Positions 6,591 through 13,282 of a stretch of 13,282 nucleotides of DNA are shown piece after piece (the stretch's first letter is position 1; the number at the start of each line of letters is the position of its first letter). Made by a program: the position numbers and the translations under genes. Where the stretch lies: NCBI GenBank assembly GCA_013298375.1, contig JAAFHM010000082.1, forward strand, positions 1-13,282, read 5' to 3'. Below the pieces are notes generated by a model that saw only the letters and a program-made list of their open reading frames with translations, was not told the origin of the DNA and ran no database searches. The DNA is from Ignavibacteria bacterium (GTDB lineage: Bacteria > Bacteroidota > Ignavibacteria > Kapaibacteriales > UBA4661).

Positions 6591-6773
6591 GTAGAGGTAT
6601 TTGAGGGGTAAACTTTTTTCAAAACAACTTCAATGCAAGAAAAGTCATAGTCGAATCTCTGAATGCAAAGACTTTTTCAAAGACCAAAAAAATTCTCTAA
6701 ATTCGGGGGAAATCCAGTCAATGCCGCATTCGGCTTGCCATTGAACAACAGCGTTCGCTTTTTGCCCCACGAT

Positions 6774-8348
6774 ATGAAAGTACGCCATCTTTCCATTCTT
6801 CGTCATCGGCATCTGCCCTTGGTGACCGTGATATTTTTTCTTGCCGGATGCCTCCATCTGCAAGCGCAGACCTCGCCTACGTCGCCTCTGAAAGCACTGT
6901 TGGCGCAAGTGCAAGCCGACACCGTTGGGCTGCGCGGGGTGGCGGATTTACAGAATGAACTCTCTGCTCTTTTGAATGATTCCCTTCTGAACACCGCTTC
7001 AGTCGGCGTGTACATCACTTCTCTCAAAACAAAAGAAGTGTTGTTTGCCCGCAATGAACAGAAAGTGATGACTCCTGCCTCAAACATGAAAATTATTTCG
7101 TCTGCTTCGGCAATGGACTTTTTAGGTGCAGATTTCACCTACACCACCACACTTTTTCTGGACGGTTTACTCAAAAAATCGAGCGGGGAATTTGTCGGAA
7201 ACGTGATTATTCGCGGCGCTGGCGACCCTTCGATGTCCACCTATTTTTACGATGATCCGCTCTCTATTTTGCGGCAGTGGTGCGGAGTGCTGGATTCGCT
7301 TGGAGTGCGTTCCATTCGTGGCAATATCGTTGGTGACGATTCGTATTTGGATGATGACCCTTGGGGTGTGGGATGGGCGTGGGACGATGTTCCGTACTCA
7401 TATTCTGCGCCAATGTCCGCGCTTTCCTTCAATGACAACAGTGTGGATGTCGTCGTCAAACCTGCATTTTCCGTTGGGCAGCCCGCAGAAATACAGGTTA
7501 TTCCGCCGACTTCCTACGTGAACGTCGTCGGCACGGTCAAGACTGTTCCTCGTGATTCATCGGCATCGGTTAATGTTACGCGCCAAGCCTACTCCAACAT
7601 TATCTATGTCTCTGGTACGATTGCCGCCGACACCAGCGACAATGCCAAGCGCACGACTTCTGTCGCGGTTGATAATCCAACGCTATTTACACTCTCGCTC
7701 TTCAAAAAAACACTCGAAGAACAAGGTATTAAGGTGCGCGGCGGGATGTTCGATGCAAAACAATGGGGCGATAAAATCGCCTACGCAGAAATGCGTCCCG
7801 TTTGCTATCACACTTCGCCGCCACTGAAAGACATAGTGCGTATTGTCAATACTGTCAGTCATAACCTCTGTGCAGAGCAGATTTGGCGCACCGCAGCAAA
7901 GGAATTTAGTGGCAAAGGCAACGCCGATAAAGGCTCCGATATGACGCGGCAGTTTGCCAATAAGTATGGTCTTTCTCTCAAAGGTGCATACCTTGGCGAT
8001 GGTTCGGGACTTTCACGGTTTAATCTTCTTGCGCCTAAACAGATTGCCGATGTACTGACAGCAGTCTATAATTCCAAAAATCGTACAGCCTTTATGCGCT
8101 CTCTGGCTGTTCCAGGCGAACGCGGTACGCTCCAAAATCGTTTCAAGTCCACCATTGCCGAAAAAACACTCAAAGCAAAAACCGGGACACTGACGAACGT
8201 TTCTTCTCTTTCTGGTTATATCACCACCCGTGACCAAGAGCCATTGGTGTTTTCCTTGATGTTTAATGGTTATACCGTTCCCGCTAGTATTGTTCGGACT
8301 TTTCAGGATATTATCTGCTTGCGTTTGGCGGGTTTTTCGCGGAAATAG
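6774..8348 (+). CDS. dacB: D-alanyl-D-alanine carboxypeptidase/endopeptidase (PBP4, peptidase S13)
   Basis: The protein has 524 residues from the ATG at 6774. The frame is open to 6663, but only this start puts a signal peptide at the N-terminus. It is a periplasmic penicillin-binding protein that trims stem-peptide D-Ala and cuts 4-3 cross-links in peptidoglycan. The three S13 motifs are present in order: SNMK (nucleophile S103, K106), SHN (S362-N364) and KTG (K469-G471). The wide gap between the first and second motif holds the extra domains characteristic of PBP4. The signal segment ends FLAGC, with C26, a good lipobox, so the protein may be lipid-anchored; cleavage by signal peptidase I after LQAQ is the alternative. 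It is transcribed alone, behind the tRNA terminator and facing the SDR gene. Confidence 0.93.
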   Translation: MKVRHLSILRHRHLPLVTVIFFLAGCLHLQAQTSPTSPLKALLAQVQADTVGLRGVADLQNELSALLNDSLLNTASVGVYITSLKTKEVLFARNEQKVMTPASNMKIISSASAMDFLGADFTYTTTLFLDGLLKKSSGEFVGNVIIRGAGDPSMSTYFYDDPLSILRQWCGVLDSLGVRSIRGNIVGDDSYLDDDPWGVGWAWDDVPYSYSAPMSALSFNDNSVDVVVKPAFSVGQPAEIQVIPPTSYVNVVGTVKTVPRDSSASVNVTRQAYSNIIYVSGTIAADTSDNAKRTTSVAVDNPTLFTLSLFKKTLEEQGIKVRGGMFDAKQWGDKIAYAEMRPVCYHTSPPLKDIVRIVNTVSHNLCAEQIWRTAAKEFSGKGNADKGSDMTRQFANKYGLSLKGAYLGDGSGLSRFNLLAPKQIADVLTAVYNSKNRTAFMRSLAVPGERGTLQNRFKSTIAEKTLKAKTGTLTNVSSLSGYITTRDQEPLVFSLMFNGYTVPASIVRTFQDIICLRLAGFSRK

Positions 8349-8420
8349 AGAATACCAAGGTATCCGTCAGGCTTTCTCGTTCTGAGGCGTGGAACGTATC
8401 GTGCGGAACGAGCCATCGGA

Positions 8421-8461
8421 AATAAAAAACCCGCTCTCCATAAAAAAATGTAGGGCGGGTT
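8421..8461 (-). terminator. Rho-independent terminator of the SDR gene
   Basis: On the minus strand AACCCGC (8461-8455) pairs with GCGGGTT (8434-8428), extendable to 10 bp with one mismatch. It is followed by TTTT, A, TT, so the final T run with the stem is six. It lies 76 bp beyond the SDR stop codon. The plus strand has no T run after the stem, so it probably does not serve the convergent PBP4 gene. Confidence 0.7.
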
Positions 8462-8536
8462 GGAAACAGTAGGATGCACCGACGGTAACTGCTCAGGTCT
8501 TTGTGCCAAGGCTCTCGACCTTTCTGTGCGGGTGTG

Positions 8537-9394
8537 TTATTTCTTCGGTTTCATCGCATTAAACATCTGTTTGAGAGGCTTGCGGTCGAATGCGGTTACA
8601 AAGAGGTTAAATTCGCCACCAGCTAAACGCTCACCGCCATCAATCGTCACGCATTCGCCCGTGATATACCCTGCCATATCGGACATAAGAAATACCGCCA
8701 AGTTTGCTAATTCCTCGTGCTTGCCTACGCGCCCCAAAGCAATTTTTTTGAGGTACAAATCTTGTATTTCTTTCGTTGGCATCAGGCGTGACCATGCTCC
8801 TTCGGTAGGGAACGGTCCCGGTGCGATAGAATTGAGGCGGATTCCGTATGTTCCCCACTCGTAAGCCAATGTCGTAGTCATAGCGTAAACACCCGCTTTG
8901 GCACACGCTGAGGGCAGAACAAATGCAGAGCCTGTTTCGGTGTAAGTCGTGACAATACTCAAAATAGAACCCTGGCGCTCATTGTTAATGAGGTAATTTC
9001 CAAAGTGCTGAACGCAATTGAATGTGCCATGTAAAACAATATCAACAACTGATTTAAAGCCATTTGGTGAAATATCTTCCGACGGCGACAGGAAATTTCC
9101 CGCAGCATTATTCACTAAGCCTTCCAACGAACCAAATTCCTCGACAAGCCGCTTTATCATTACGCCGACTGCATCGTAGTCGCGCACGTCCACGGCGTGT
9201 GTTAAAACTTTTACGCCGGGCTGTTTCACCGCTTCAATTTCTTTTGCTGCATCGCGGAGTTTGTCTTCGGTGCGTCCGCAAATTGCCACATTTGCGCCGT
9301 GTGCGGCAAAATGCTTTGCCATAGCGAAGCCCAAACCGCTTCCGCCGCCGGTGACGAGAATGCTTTTGCCTTTGAGTGTGTCGGGGGTAAACAT
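8537..9394 (-). CDS. Short-chain dehydrogenase, 2,4-dienoyl-CoA reductase-like
   Basis: The protein has 285 residues from the ATG at 9394. The frame stays open to 9520, but the Rossmann fold begins right after this start and the extra upstream residues resemble no known extension. The NAD(P) site is TGGGSGLG (15-22). NNAAGN (95-100) and FLSPSEDISPNGF (101-113) closely resemble the 2,4-dienoyl-CoA reductase (DECR/FadH-type SDR) group. As in that group, the canonical YxxxK is absent: the likely catalytic set is Y151 (in TYTETGS) with SACAK (S162, K166). PGPFPTEGA (192-200) also fits. The reaction would be NADPH-dependent reduction of 2,4-dienoyl-CoA during breakdown of unsaturated fatty acids. 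A trans-2-enoyl-CoA reductase or other SDR role is possible. No beta-oxidation genes are adjacent. The 201 bp between this gene and lon hold no feature I can support. Confidence 0.85.
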   Translation of the reverse strand: MFTPDTLKGKSILVTGGGSGLGFAMAKHFAAHGANVAICGRTEDKLRDAAKEIEAVKQPGVKVLTHAVDVRDYDAVGVMIKRLVEEFGSLEGLVNNAAGNFLSPSEDISPNGFKSVVDIVLHGTFNCVQHFGNYLINNERQGSILSIVTTYTETGSAFVLPSACAKAGVYAMTTTLAYEWGTYGIRLNSIAPGPFPTEGAWSRLMPTKEIQDLYLKKIALGRVGKHEELANLAVFLMSDMAGYITGECVTIDGGERLAGGEFNLFVTAFDRKPLKQMFNAMKPKK

Positions 9395-9595
9395 AATTTT
9401 TCCTGAACTGGTAAAAAAATAAGGATTAGAAGTGTCGGTGGAAAATCGCATTGGGGCGCATCGTCCCGTCATTTGGAGATAATCAGGCAAACTATCGGGT
9501 GCGCAGAGGCATTGCGGCAATCAAAAATACAACACCTGAATCTGCCTGAAACATTACCTCGAAGATTTTGGCAAGGAATATATGGCAAAAAACTT

Positions 9596-12133
9596 TTATT
9601 CCACAGGGCGGAAAACACGTTCCAGTGCCTCGCTAATATGCGCCACCGGAACAATCTCCAAGCCATTGGTCGTCTTTGCATCCATTTCGGCAATGTCCAC
9701 TTCGTTTTGCTTGGGAATGAGAACCGTCGTGATTCCTGACTGCTTTGCGGCAAGGAGTTTTTCATTCAGCCCGCCAATAGCGAGGATATTTCCACGCAAG
9801 GTGACTTCGCCCGTCATAGCAACATCGCCCCGCGCAGCCCGTCCCGAAGCCGCCGAAATAAGCGCCATCGTCATCGTAATACCCGCCGAAGGACCATCTT
9901 TGGGAATTGCCCCTTCGGGGACGTGGATGTGGATTTCTTTGTCCGTGAGCGATTCTGCCGGAACGCCGAGTTTTTCCGTATTGGCGCGGACATAGGAAAG
10001 TGCTGCCATTGCGGATTCTTTCATCACATCGCCGAGTTTGCCTGTGAGCGTGAGTTTATCTTTGCCGGGCATGATGGTGACTTCCACCGGCAAAATATCG
10101 CCCCCCATGCTCGTCCACGCAAGCCCAGTAACCACGCCGATTTTGTCCGAAATCTCGTTTTCGCGTTTGCGATTGATAGGGGCTTTCAGGTACTCATGCA
10201 CAAGTTCCGCCGTAATCACACGCTCTTTTGCGCGAATGGCTTCGCTGGCTTGCAGATGAACGGTTTCTTCGGCATTGTTTGCTTGTTCCTTAATTTCTTG
10301 CTCCTTGCTTTCCTGTTCCTTGTTCTTGCGTGGACGTTTGATTTTTTCGGGTTCTGATGCAGCCCCTTCCGCCTTTCCATTCCTTGATTCTTGAGCAATT
10401 TCCACGACAATCGTTTTTGCAACTTTGCGAATCACTGAAGCAAGTTGGCGCTCTAAATTTCTCACGCCTGCTTCTTTGGTATAACCGCGAATAAGCTCTT
10501 GAACCGCATCGTCACGGAATGTTACGGCAAAATCACTCATTCCATGTTTCTCTAACTGGCGTGGAATCAAGTGTTTATGAGCAATCTGTTCTTTTTCGTA
10601 ATCGACATAACTCGAAAGTTCAATGATTTCCATCCTATCAAGCAATGGTGCGGGTATATCGTATTTCACGTTTGCTGTTGCGATAAACAGGACTTTCGAG
10701 AGGTCGTAGTCAATTTCGACATAATGATCGTTAAAAGCGTGATGTTGTTCGGGGTCAAGCACCTCCAAGAGCGCAGCCGAGGGGTCGCCGCGAAAGTCCG
10801 TGACCATTTTATCAACTTCGTCCAGCAAAATAACGGGATTGATGGTGCCAGCCCGCTTCATGCTTTGGATGATGCGCCCCGGCATTGAGCCAATGTACGT
10901 CCGCCGATGCCCGCGTATTTCCGCTTCATCGCGCACACCGCCCAAGGACATTCGGACAAATTTCCGCCCCAGCGCCCGAGCGATTGACCGTGCAAGTGAG
11001 GTTTTACCAACTCCCGGAGGTCCCGACAGGCACAAGACCTGCCCTTGAACACCCTTGACCAAATTGAGAACGGCGATATATTCCAAAATACGCTCTTTGA
11101 TTTTTTCCAACCCAAAGTGGTCTTCATCAAGGATTTGTCGGACGTGCAGGATGTCGAGATTGTCTGGCGTTGTGGCGTTCCAAGGTAGCGCAGCGATAAG
11201 TTCGAGATAATTGCGCAAAACGCCATATTCCGGCGACATGATTTGCGTTTTTTTCAATTTGTCAAACTCTTCGTTTGCGTGTTTTAATGCGGCTTCGGGG
11301 AGTTTTGCGGCATCAAGGTCGGCGCGGAGTTTGGTCAGTTCAGGGAACACGCCATCGTCGTCTTCCAATTCTTGTTGCAAAGCGCGTATCTGCTCTTGAA
11401 TGAAAAAGCGCTTTTGTGTTTTTTGGATGGATTCTTGGACTTTGACATCAATATCCTGCTCCAATTTCTGCACTTCAATTTCTGCCGTCAGCATTGCCAA
11501 AAGCTCGAAATACTGCTCGCGGAGCGTGGTTTTTTCGAGGATTTTTTGCTTGGTCTCGACTTCTGTTTCCACGTTGGCAGCCGCATAGTAGAGCCTTCGG
11601 ACAGGGTCTTGAATATTCGTAAACGCCGTACCGACTTCCGGCGCAATACCGCGTCCGGTGCGAATGTACTCCATGAACAAATCCCCTGCATGGCGCACCA
11701 TTGCTTGAAATTCCATCGTGCTTTCATCGGCATCCACCACAATAGGTTCTATTTCTGCCTCCAAACACTGTTTGGACTTCACAAACCGCACCACACGGGC
11801 TTGAATCACGCCATCTACCAAAATTTTAATCAAATTATTGGGCAATCGCACGAGTTGAATGATTTTGGCGATTGTTCCGGCTTGATAAATATCCTCTTGT
11901 TTGGGGTCGTCGGCTTCGGTGCTTTGCGCGGCAAGGAAAATATATTTTTCACGCTTGAGTGCCTCCGAAACCGCATGAATAGAGTTCTCACGTCCAATCA
12001 AGACGGGAAAAATCATATGCGGAAAAACAATCACATCTCGCAAGGGCAAAACCGAGAGAATACGCGGTATTGCGGCACTTTCGGGGAGTTGGGGTGTTGA
12101 AGGAGTTTCGGGTTGAGGTGTTTTTTTCTTCAT
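9596..12133 (-). CDS. lon: ATP-dependent protease Lon
   Basis: The protein has 845 residues from the ATG at 12133, close to the usual LonA length. Lon is a cytoplasmic hexamer that degrades misfolded and regulatory proteins. The N-terminal LON substrate-binding domain spans about 24-220, starting ILSVLPLRDVIVFPHM, and is followed by a coiled-coil helical region to about 300. The AAA+ module has Walker A GPPGVGKTS (371-379) and Walker B VILLDEVDK (434-442). The protease domain has PKDGPSAG with catalytic S749 and GGLNEKLL with K792; the 43-residue spacing equals S679-K722 of E. coli Lon. A charged insertion at about 582-635, rich in Lys, Glu and Gln, lies between the AAA+ lid and the protease domain. 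The upstream gap carries heptamer repeats and a weak promoter-like pair on the minus strand (TTTG at 12260-12257 and TAAGTTTC at 12239-12232, 17-nt spacer). I see no HAIR/CIRCE-like heat-shock element. Confidence 0.97.
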   Translation of the reverse strand: MKKKTPQPETPSTPQLPESAAIPRILSVLPLRDVIVFPHMIFPVLIGRENSIHAVSEALKREKYIFLAAQSTEADDPKQEDIYQAGTIAKIIQLVRLPNNLIKILVDGVIQARVVRFVKSKQCLEAEIEPIVVDADESTMEFQAMVRHAGDLFMEYIRTGRGIAPEVGTAFTNIQDPVRRLYYAAANVETEVETKQKILEKTTLREQYFELLAMLTAEIEVQKLEQDIDVKVQESIQKTQKRFFIQEQIRALQQELEDDDGVFPELTKLRADLDAAKLPEAALKHANEEFDKLKKTQIMSPEYGVLRNYLELIAALPWNATTPDNLDILHVRQILDEDHFGLEKIKERILEYIAVLNLVKGVQGQVLCLSGPPGVGKTSLARSIARALGRKFVRMSLGGVRDEAEIRGHRRTYIGSMPGRIIQSMKRAGTINPVILLDEVDKMVTDFRGDPSAALLEVLDPEQHHAFNDHYVEIDYDLSKVLFIATANVKYDIPAPLLDRMEIIELSSYVDYEKEQIAHKHLIPRQLEKHGMSDFAVTFRDDAVQELIRGYTKEAGVRNLERQLASVIRKVAKTIVVEIAQESRNGKAEGAASEPEKIKRPRKNKEQESKEQEIKEQANNAEETVHLQASEAIRAKERVITAELVHEYLKAPINRKRENEISDKIGVVTGLAWTSMGGDILPVEVTIMPGKDKLTLTGKLGDVMKESAMAALSYVRANTEKLGVPAESLTDKEIHIHVPEGAIPKDGPSAGITMTMALISAASGRAARGDVAMTGEVTLRGNILAIGGLNEKLLAAKQSGITTVLIPKQNEVDIAEMDAKTTNGLEIVPVAHISEALERVFRPVE

Positions 12134-12163
12134 GAGTGAAAGGGATTCAAAAGGAAATTGGAT

Positions 12164-12198
12164 AGTGTTGAGTTTTGAGTGCTAAGTGTTGAGTTTTT
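12164..12198 (+). repeat. Heptamer tandem repeat (AGTKTTR), five units
   Basis: The tandem units are AGTGTTG, AGTTTTG, AGTGCTA, AGTGTTG and AGTTTTT. They lie 31 bp upstream of the lon start, in the 158-bp lon/sirtuin gap. The same 13-mer (GGATAGTGTTGAG) begins this array and the one at 3415. A decayed opposing arm may exist near 12231-12263 (CGAAACT, CAAAACT), mirroring the arrangement at 3415-3547. Confidence 0.7.
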
Positions 12199-12291
12199 TA
12201 GACGGAATTATATACTGAATAAAGACTTAGCGAAACTTAACTCGTAACATAACAACCAAAACTTGACATTATCGAAAATTGCGTTGTGAAT

Positions 12292-13059
12292 TTACGCGCT
12301 TTTCGCCATCATTGCGGCAAAAAGCGCTGGCAATGCTTCGCCCGAAGGCGCACTAATGCTTACATCGGCAAAACGAGTAATTGCCGTTTCGTTTGGGTTT
12401 ACTTCAATAAAAAGTGCGCCTGCCCGCTTCGCTTCTATCGGCAGCCCTGCCGCAGGATAGACTTCCGCCGACGTACCAATGCTGAAAAAGATAGTACACG
12501 TCCGGGCAGCTTCCTGTGCGGCTTCCAGTGCCAACGGCGGCAGCATCTCGCCGAACCACACCACCGCAGGACGTATCATGCCACCACAATAGGTGCAACG
12601 CGGCGGCTCTTTGGCGGCGGTTTCGGCGGAATGGCGGTAATCATGCGGCTTTGTGCAGCGCGAACAATAATTTTCGATGATATTGCCGTGCAGTTCGATG
12701 ACATCACGGCTTCCGGCTTGCTGATGCAAACGGTCAACATTCTGTGTGATAAGCGTAAAGCGTTTTCCTTGCTGCTCGCACCAATCCTGCATCTGCACAA
12801 GCGTCGTATGTCCGGCGTTAGGTTGTACGCGGTCTATCACGTCGCGCCGGGCTTCGTACCACTCCCAAACACGATTGGGATTTTTCAAAAAACCGTCCAT
12901 GCTGGCAAGTTCTTCGGGGCGAAATTTTGCCCATAGCCCGTTTGGATCGCGGAAAGTAGCTACGCCGCTTTCGGCAGAAATGCCCGCACCCGTCAAGACC
13001 GCAATACTACGGGCTTCGATGAGGGTTTGGAGAAGATTGTCGCTGAAAATATAGGACAT
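12292..13059 (-). CDS. cobB: NAD-dependent protein deacylase, sirtuin (CobB-like, class III)
   Basis: The protein has 255 residues from the ATG at 13059, full length for a bacterial sirtuin. It removes acyl groups from lysine using NAD, producing nicotinamide and O-acyl-ADP-ribose, and acts in the cytoplasm. Motifs: GAGISAESGVATFRD (24-38, NAD binding), TQNVDRLHQQAG (105-116), HGN with catalytic H124, zinc cysteines C132, C135, C155 and C158, GTSAEVYPA (195-203), and EVNPNET (219-225). Y68 and R71 (YEAR) form the YxxR signature of class III sirtuins such as SIRT5 and CobB, which bind succinyl- and malonyl-lysine. Desuccinylase activity beside deacetylase activity is therefore likely. A miniature transposable element sits just upstream, in the probable promoter. 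Confidence 0.94.
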   Translation of the reverse strand: MSYIFSDNLLQTLIEARSIAVLTGAGISAESGVATFRDPNGLWAKFRPEELASMDGFLKNPNRVWEWYEARRDVIDRVQPNAGHTTLVQMQDWCEQQGKRFTLITQNVDRLHQQAGSRDVIELHGNIIENYCSRCTKPHDYRHSAETAAKEPPRCTYCGGMIRPAVVWFGEMLPPLALEAAQEAARTCTIFFSIGTSAEVYPAAGLPIEAKRAGALFIEVNPNETAITRFADVSISAPSGEALPALFAAMMAKSA

Positions 13060-13076
13060 TGCATTGAAGAATTATT

Positions 13077-13084
13077 CGTCAAAT
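13077..13084. repeat. Target-site duplication, left copy
   Basis: CGTCAAAT directly abuts the left end of the element at 13085-13237 and is repeated exactly at 13238-13245. The 8-bp length is that produced by IS66-family transposition. Confidence 0.8.
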
Positions 13085-13237
13085 GTAACTGGTCAGGTAT
13101 CTCCTTCCGACGGCTGAGGAGTGCCAGAACGCTGCCGTCGGAAGGTTTTCCCGGTACTGTTTTTTTTGAAGTAGTTCCGGGAAATCCGTTCTACGCTTAG
13201 GAAAGCGCAGGACGGACAGGCGCACCTGACCAGTTAC
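13085..13237. mobile_element. 153-bp MITE, probably IS66-derived
   Basis: Perfect 14-bp terminal inverted repeats, GTAACTGGTCAGGT (13085-13098) and ACCTGACCAGTTAC (13224-13237), bound the element. It is flanked without a gap by the 8-bp direct repeat CGTCAAAT. Ends beginning GTAA with 8-bp duplications are the known signature of IS66-family elements. There is no room for a transposase, so it is non-autonomous. Inside, three hairpins follow each other: 13103-13114/13134-13145 (12 bp, perfect), 13147-13154/13177-13184 (8 bp, extendable), and 13185-13198/13203-13216 (13 pairs with one G-U and one mismatch). Joined ends and intact duplication suggest a fairly recent insertion. Without a database search the family assignment rests on end sequence and duplication length only. 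Confidence 0.82.
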
Positions 13238-13245
13238 CGTCAAAT
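13238..13245. repeat. Target-site duplication, right copy
   Basis: This is the second exact copy of CGTCAAAT, abutting the right inverted repeat of the element. On the minus strand, the native sequence upstream of the insertion resumes here. Confidence 0.8.
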
Positions 13246-13272
13246 TACGCTGTGATTTCCTTCGGTACAAAA
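13246..13272 (-). promoter_or_regulatory. Remnant upstream half of a split sirtuin promoter
   Basis: On the minus strand TTTTG (13272-13268) is followed after exactly 20 nt by TA (13247-13246) and then the target copy ATTTGACG. Before the MITE inserted, this would have read TTG, 20-nt spacer, TAATTTG, close to the TTG-N20-TAAATTTG promoter of the tRNA gene but one base short in the -7 element. The reconstruction is inference. Confidence 0.35.
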
Positions 13273-13282
13273 TCTACCCGCA

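Noticed and set aside
8349..8536. Plus-strand terminator for dacB
   Set aside because: ATACCAAGGTAT is a short palindrome with no following T run, and the stronger hairpin at 8428-8461 has its T run on the minus strand only.
9395..9595. Terminator or small gene between the SDR gene and lon
   Set aside because: Only a short palindrome (ATTGCGGCAAT) without a T run and no plausible frame; nothing else supportable.
11372..12100. Long plus-strand open frame (242 codons) opposite lon
   Set aside because: It lies wholly antisense to the LON domain and linker of a full-length, motif-complete lon gene. Its protein is Phe/His/Cys-rich, as expected of a shadow frame.
12286..12936. Plus-strand open frame (216 codons) opposite the sirtuin gene
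   Set aside because: It is the antisense of a motif-complete sirtuin; the protein is Arg/Cys/His-rich and unlike any family I know.
13085..13237. Integron attC site or riboswitch
   Set aside because: The ends do not show the RYYYAAC/GTTRRRY attC core, no integron genes are present, and the exact 8-bp flanking duplication points to transposition. I recognise no riboswitch core.

Overview
The window reads as chromosomal DNA of a Gram-negative bacterium of the Bacteroidota/Chlorobiota (FCB) group; I cannot place it further. Three things suggest this. There are outer-membrane-type proteins ending in phenylalanine and a Wza-like export protein. Start codons mostly lack Shine-Dalgarno sequences. 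The promoter in front of the tRNA gene matches the Bacteroidota form (TTG, 20-nt spacer, TAnnTTTG).

Layout. Positions 1-5342 are on the minus strand: an RNase E/G-type endoribonuclease (rng), a DUF2279-like envelope protein, a small outer-membrane beta-barrel protein, and a polysaccharide-export protein with SLBB domains that runs off the left edge. Upstream of rng, also on the minus strand, is the signal recognition particle RNA gene (about 5498-5600). Divergent from it, on the plus strand at 5816-6545, is a tRNA-Arg(UCU) gene interrupted in its anticodon loop by a 656-nt group I intron. The intron carries a PD-(D/E)XK homing endonuclease gene in its P6 loop. A rho-independent terminator follows the tRNA. 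Next comes a plus-strand dacB-type PBP4 gene (6774-8348), convergent with a minus-strand 2,4-dienoyl-CoA reductase-like SDR (8537-9394). Then lon (9596-12133) and a class III sirtuin gene (12292-13059) follow, both minus strand.

The two most notable items are mobile. First, the tRNA-Arg group I intron can be drawn through P1-P9 by eye, including P10 and the guanosine-binding P7, and it has its own endonuclease. Second, a 153-bp miniature transposable element at 13085-13237 has perfect 14-bp terminal inverted repeats starting GTAA and is bounded by a perfect 8-bp target duplication (CGTCAAAT). These are the hallmarks of an IS66-family MITE. It lies 25 bp upstream of the sirtuin start codon, where it appears to have split a promoter. 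A third element class is a degenerate 7-bp tandem repeat (AGTKTTR) in two intergenic regions.

The genes are mostly housekeeping (RNA processing, protein export, proteolysis, wall remodelling, deacylation, envelope biogenesis) and do not form one pathway. The accessory content is the intron with its endonuclease, the MITE and the heptamer repeats. No stretch longer than about 215 bases lacks an annotated gene or RNA.
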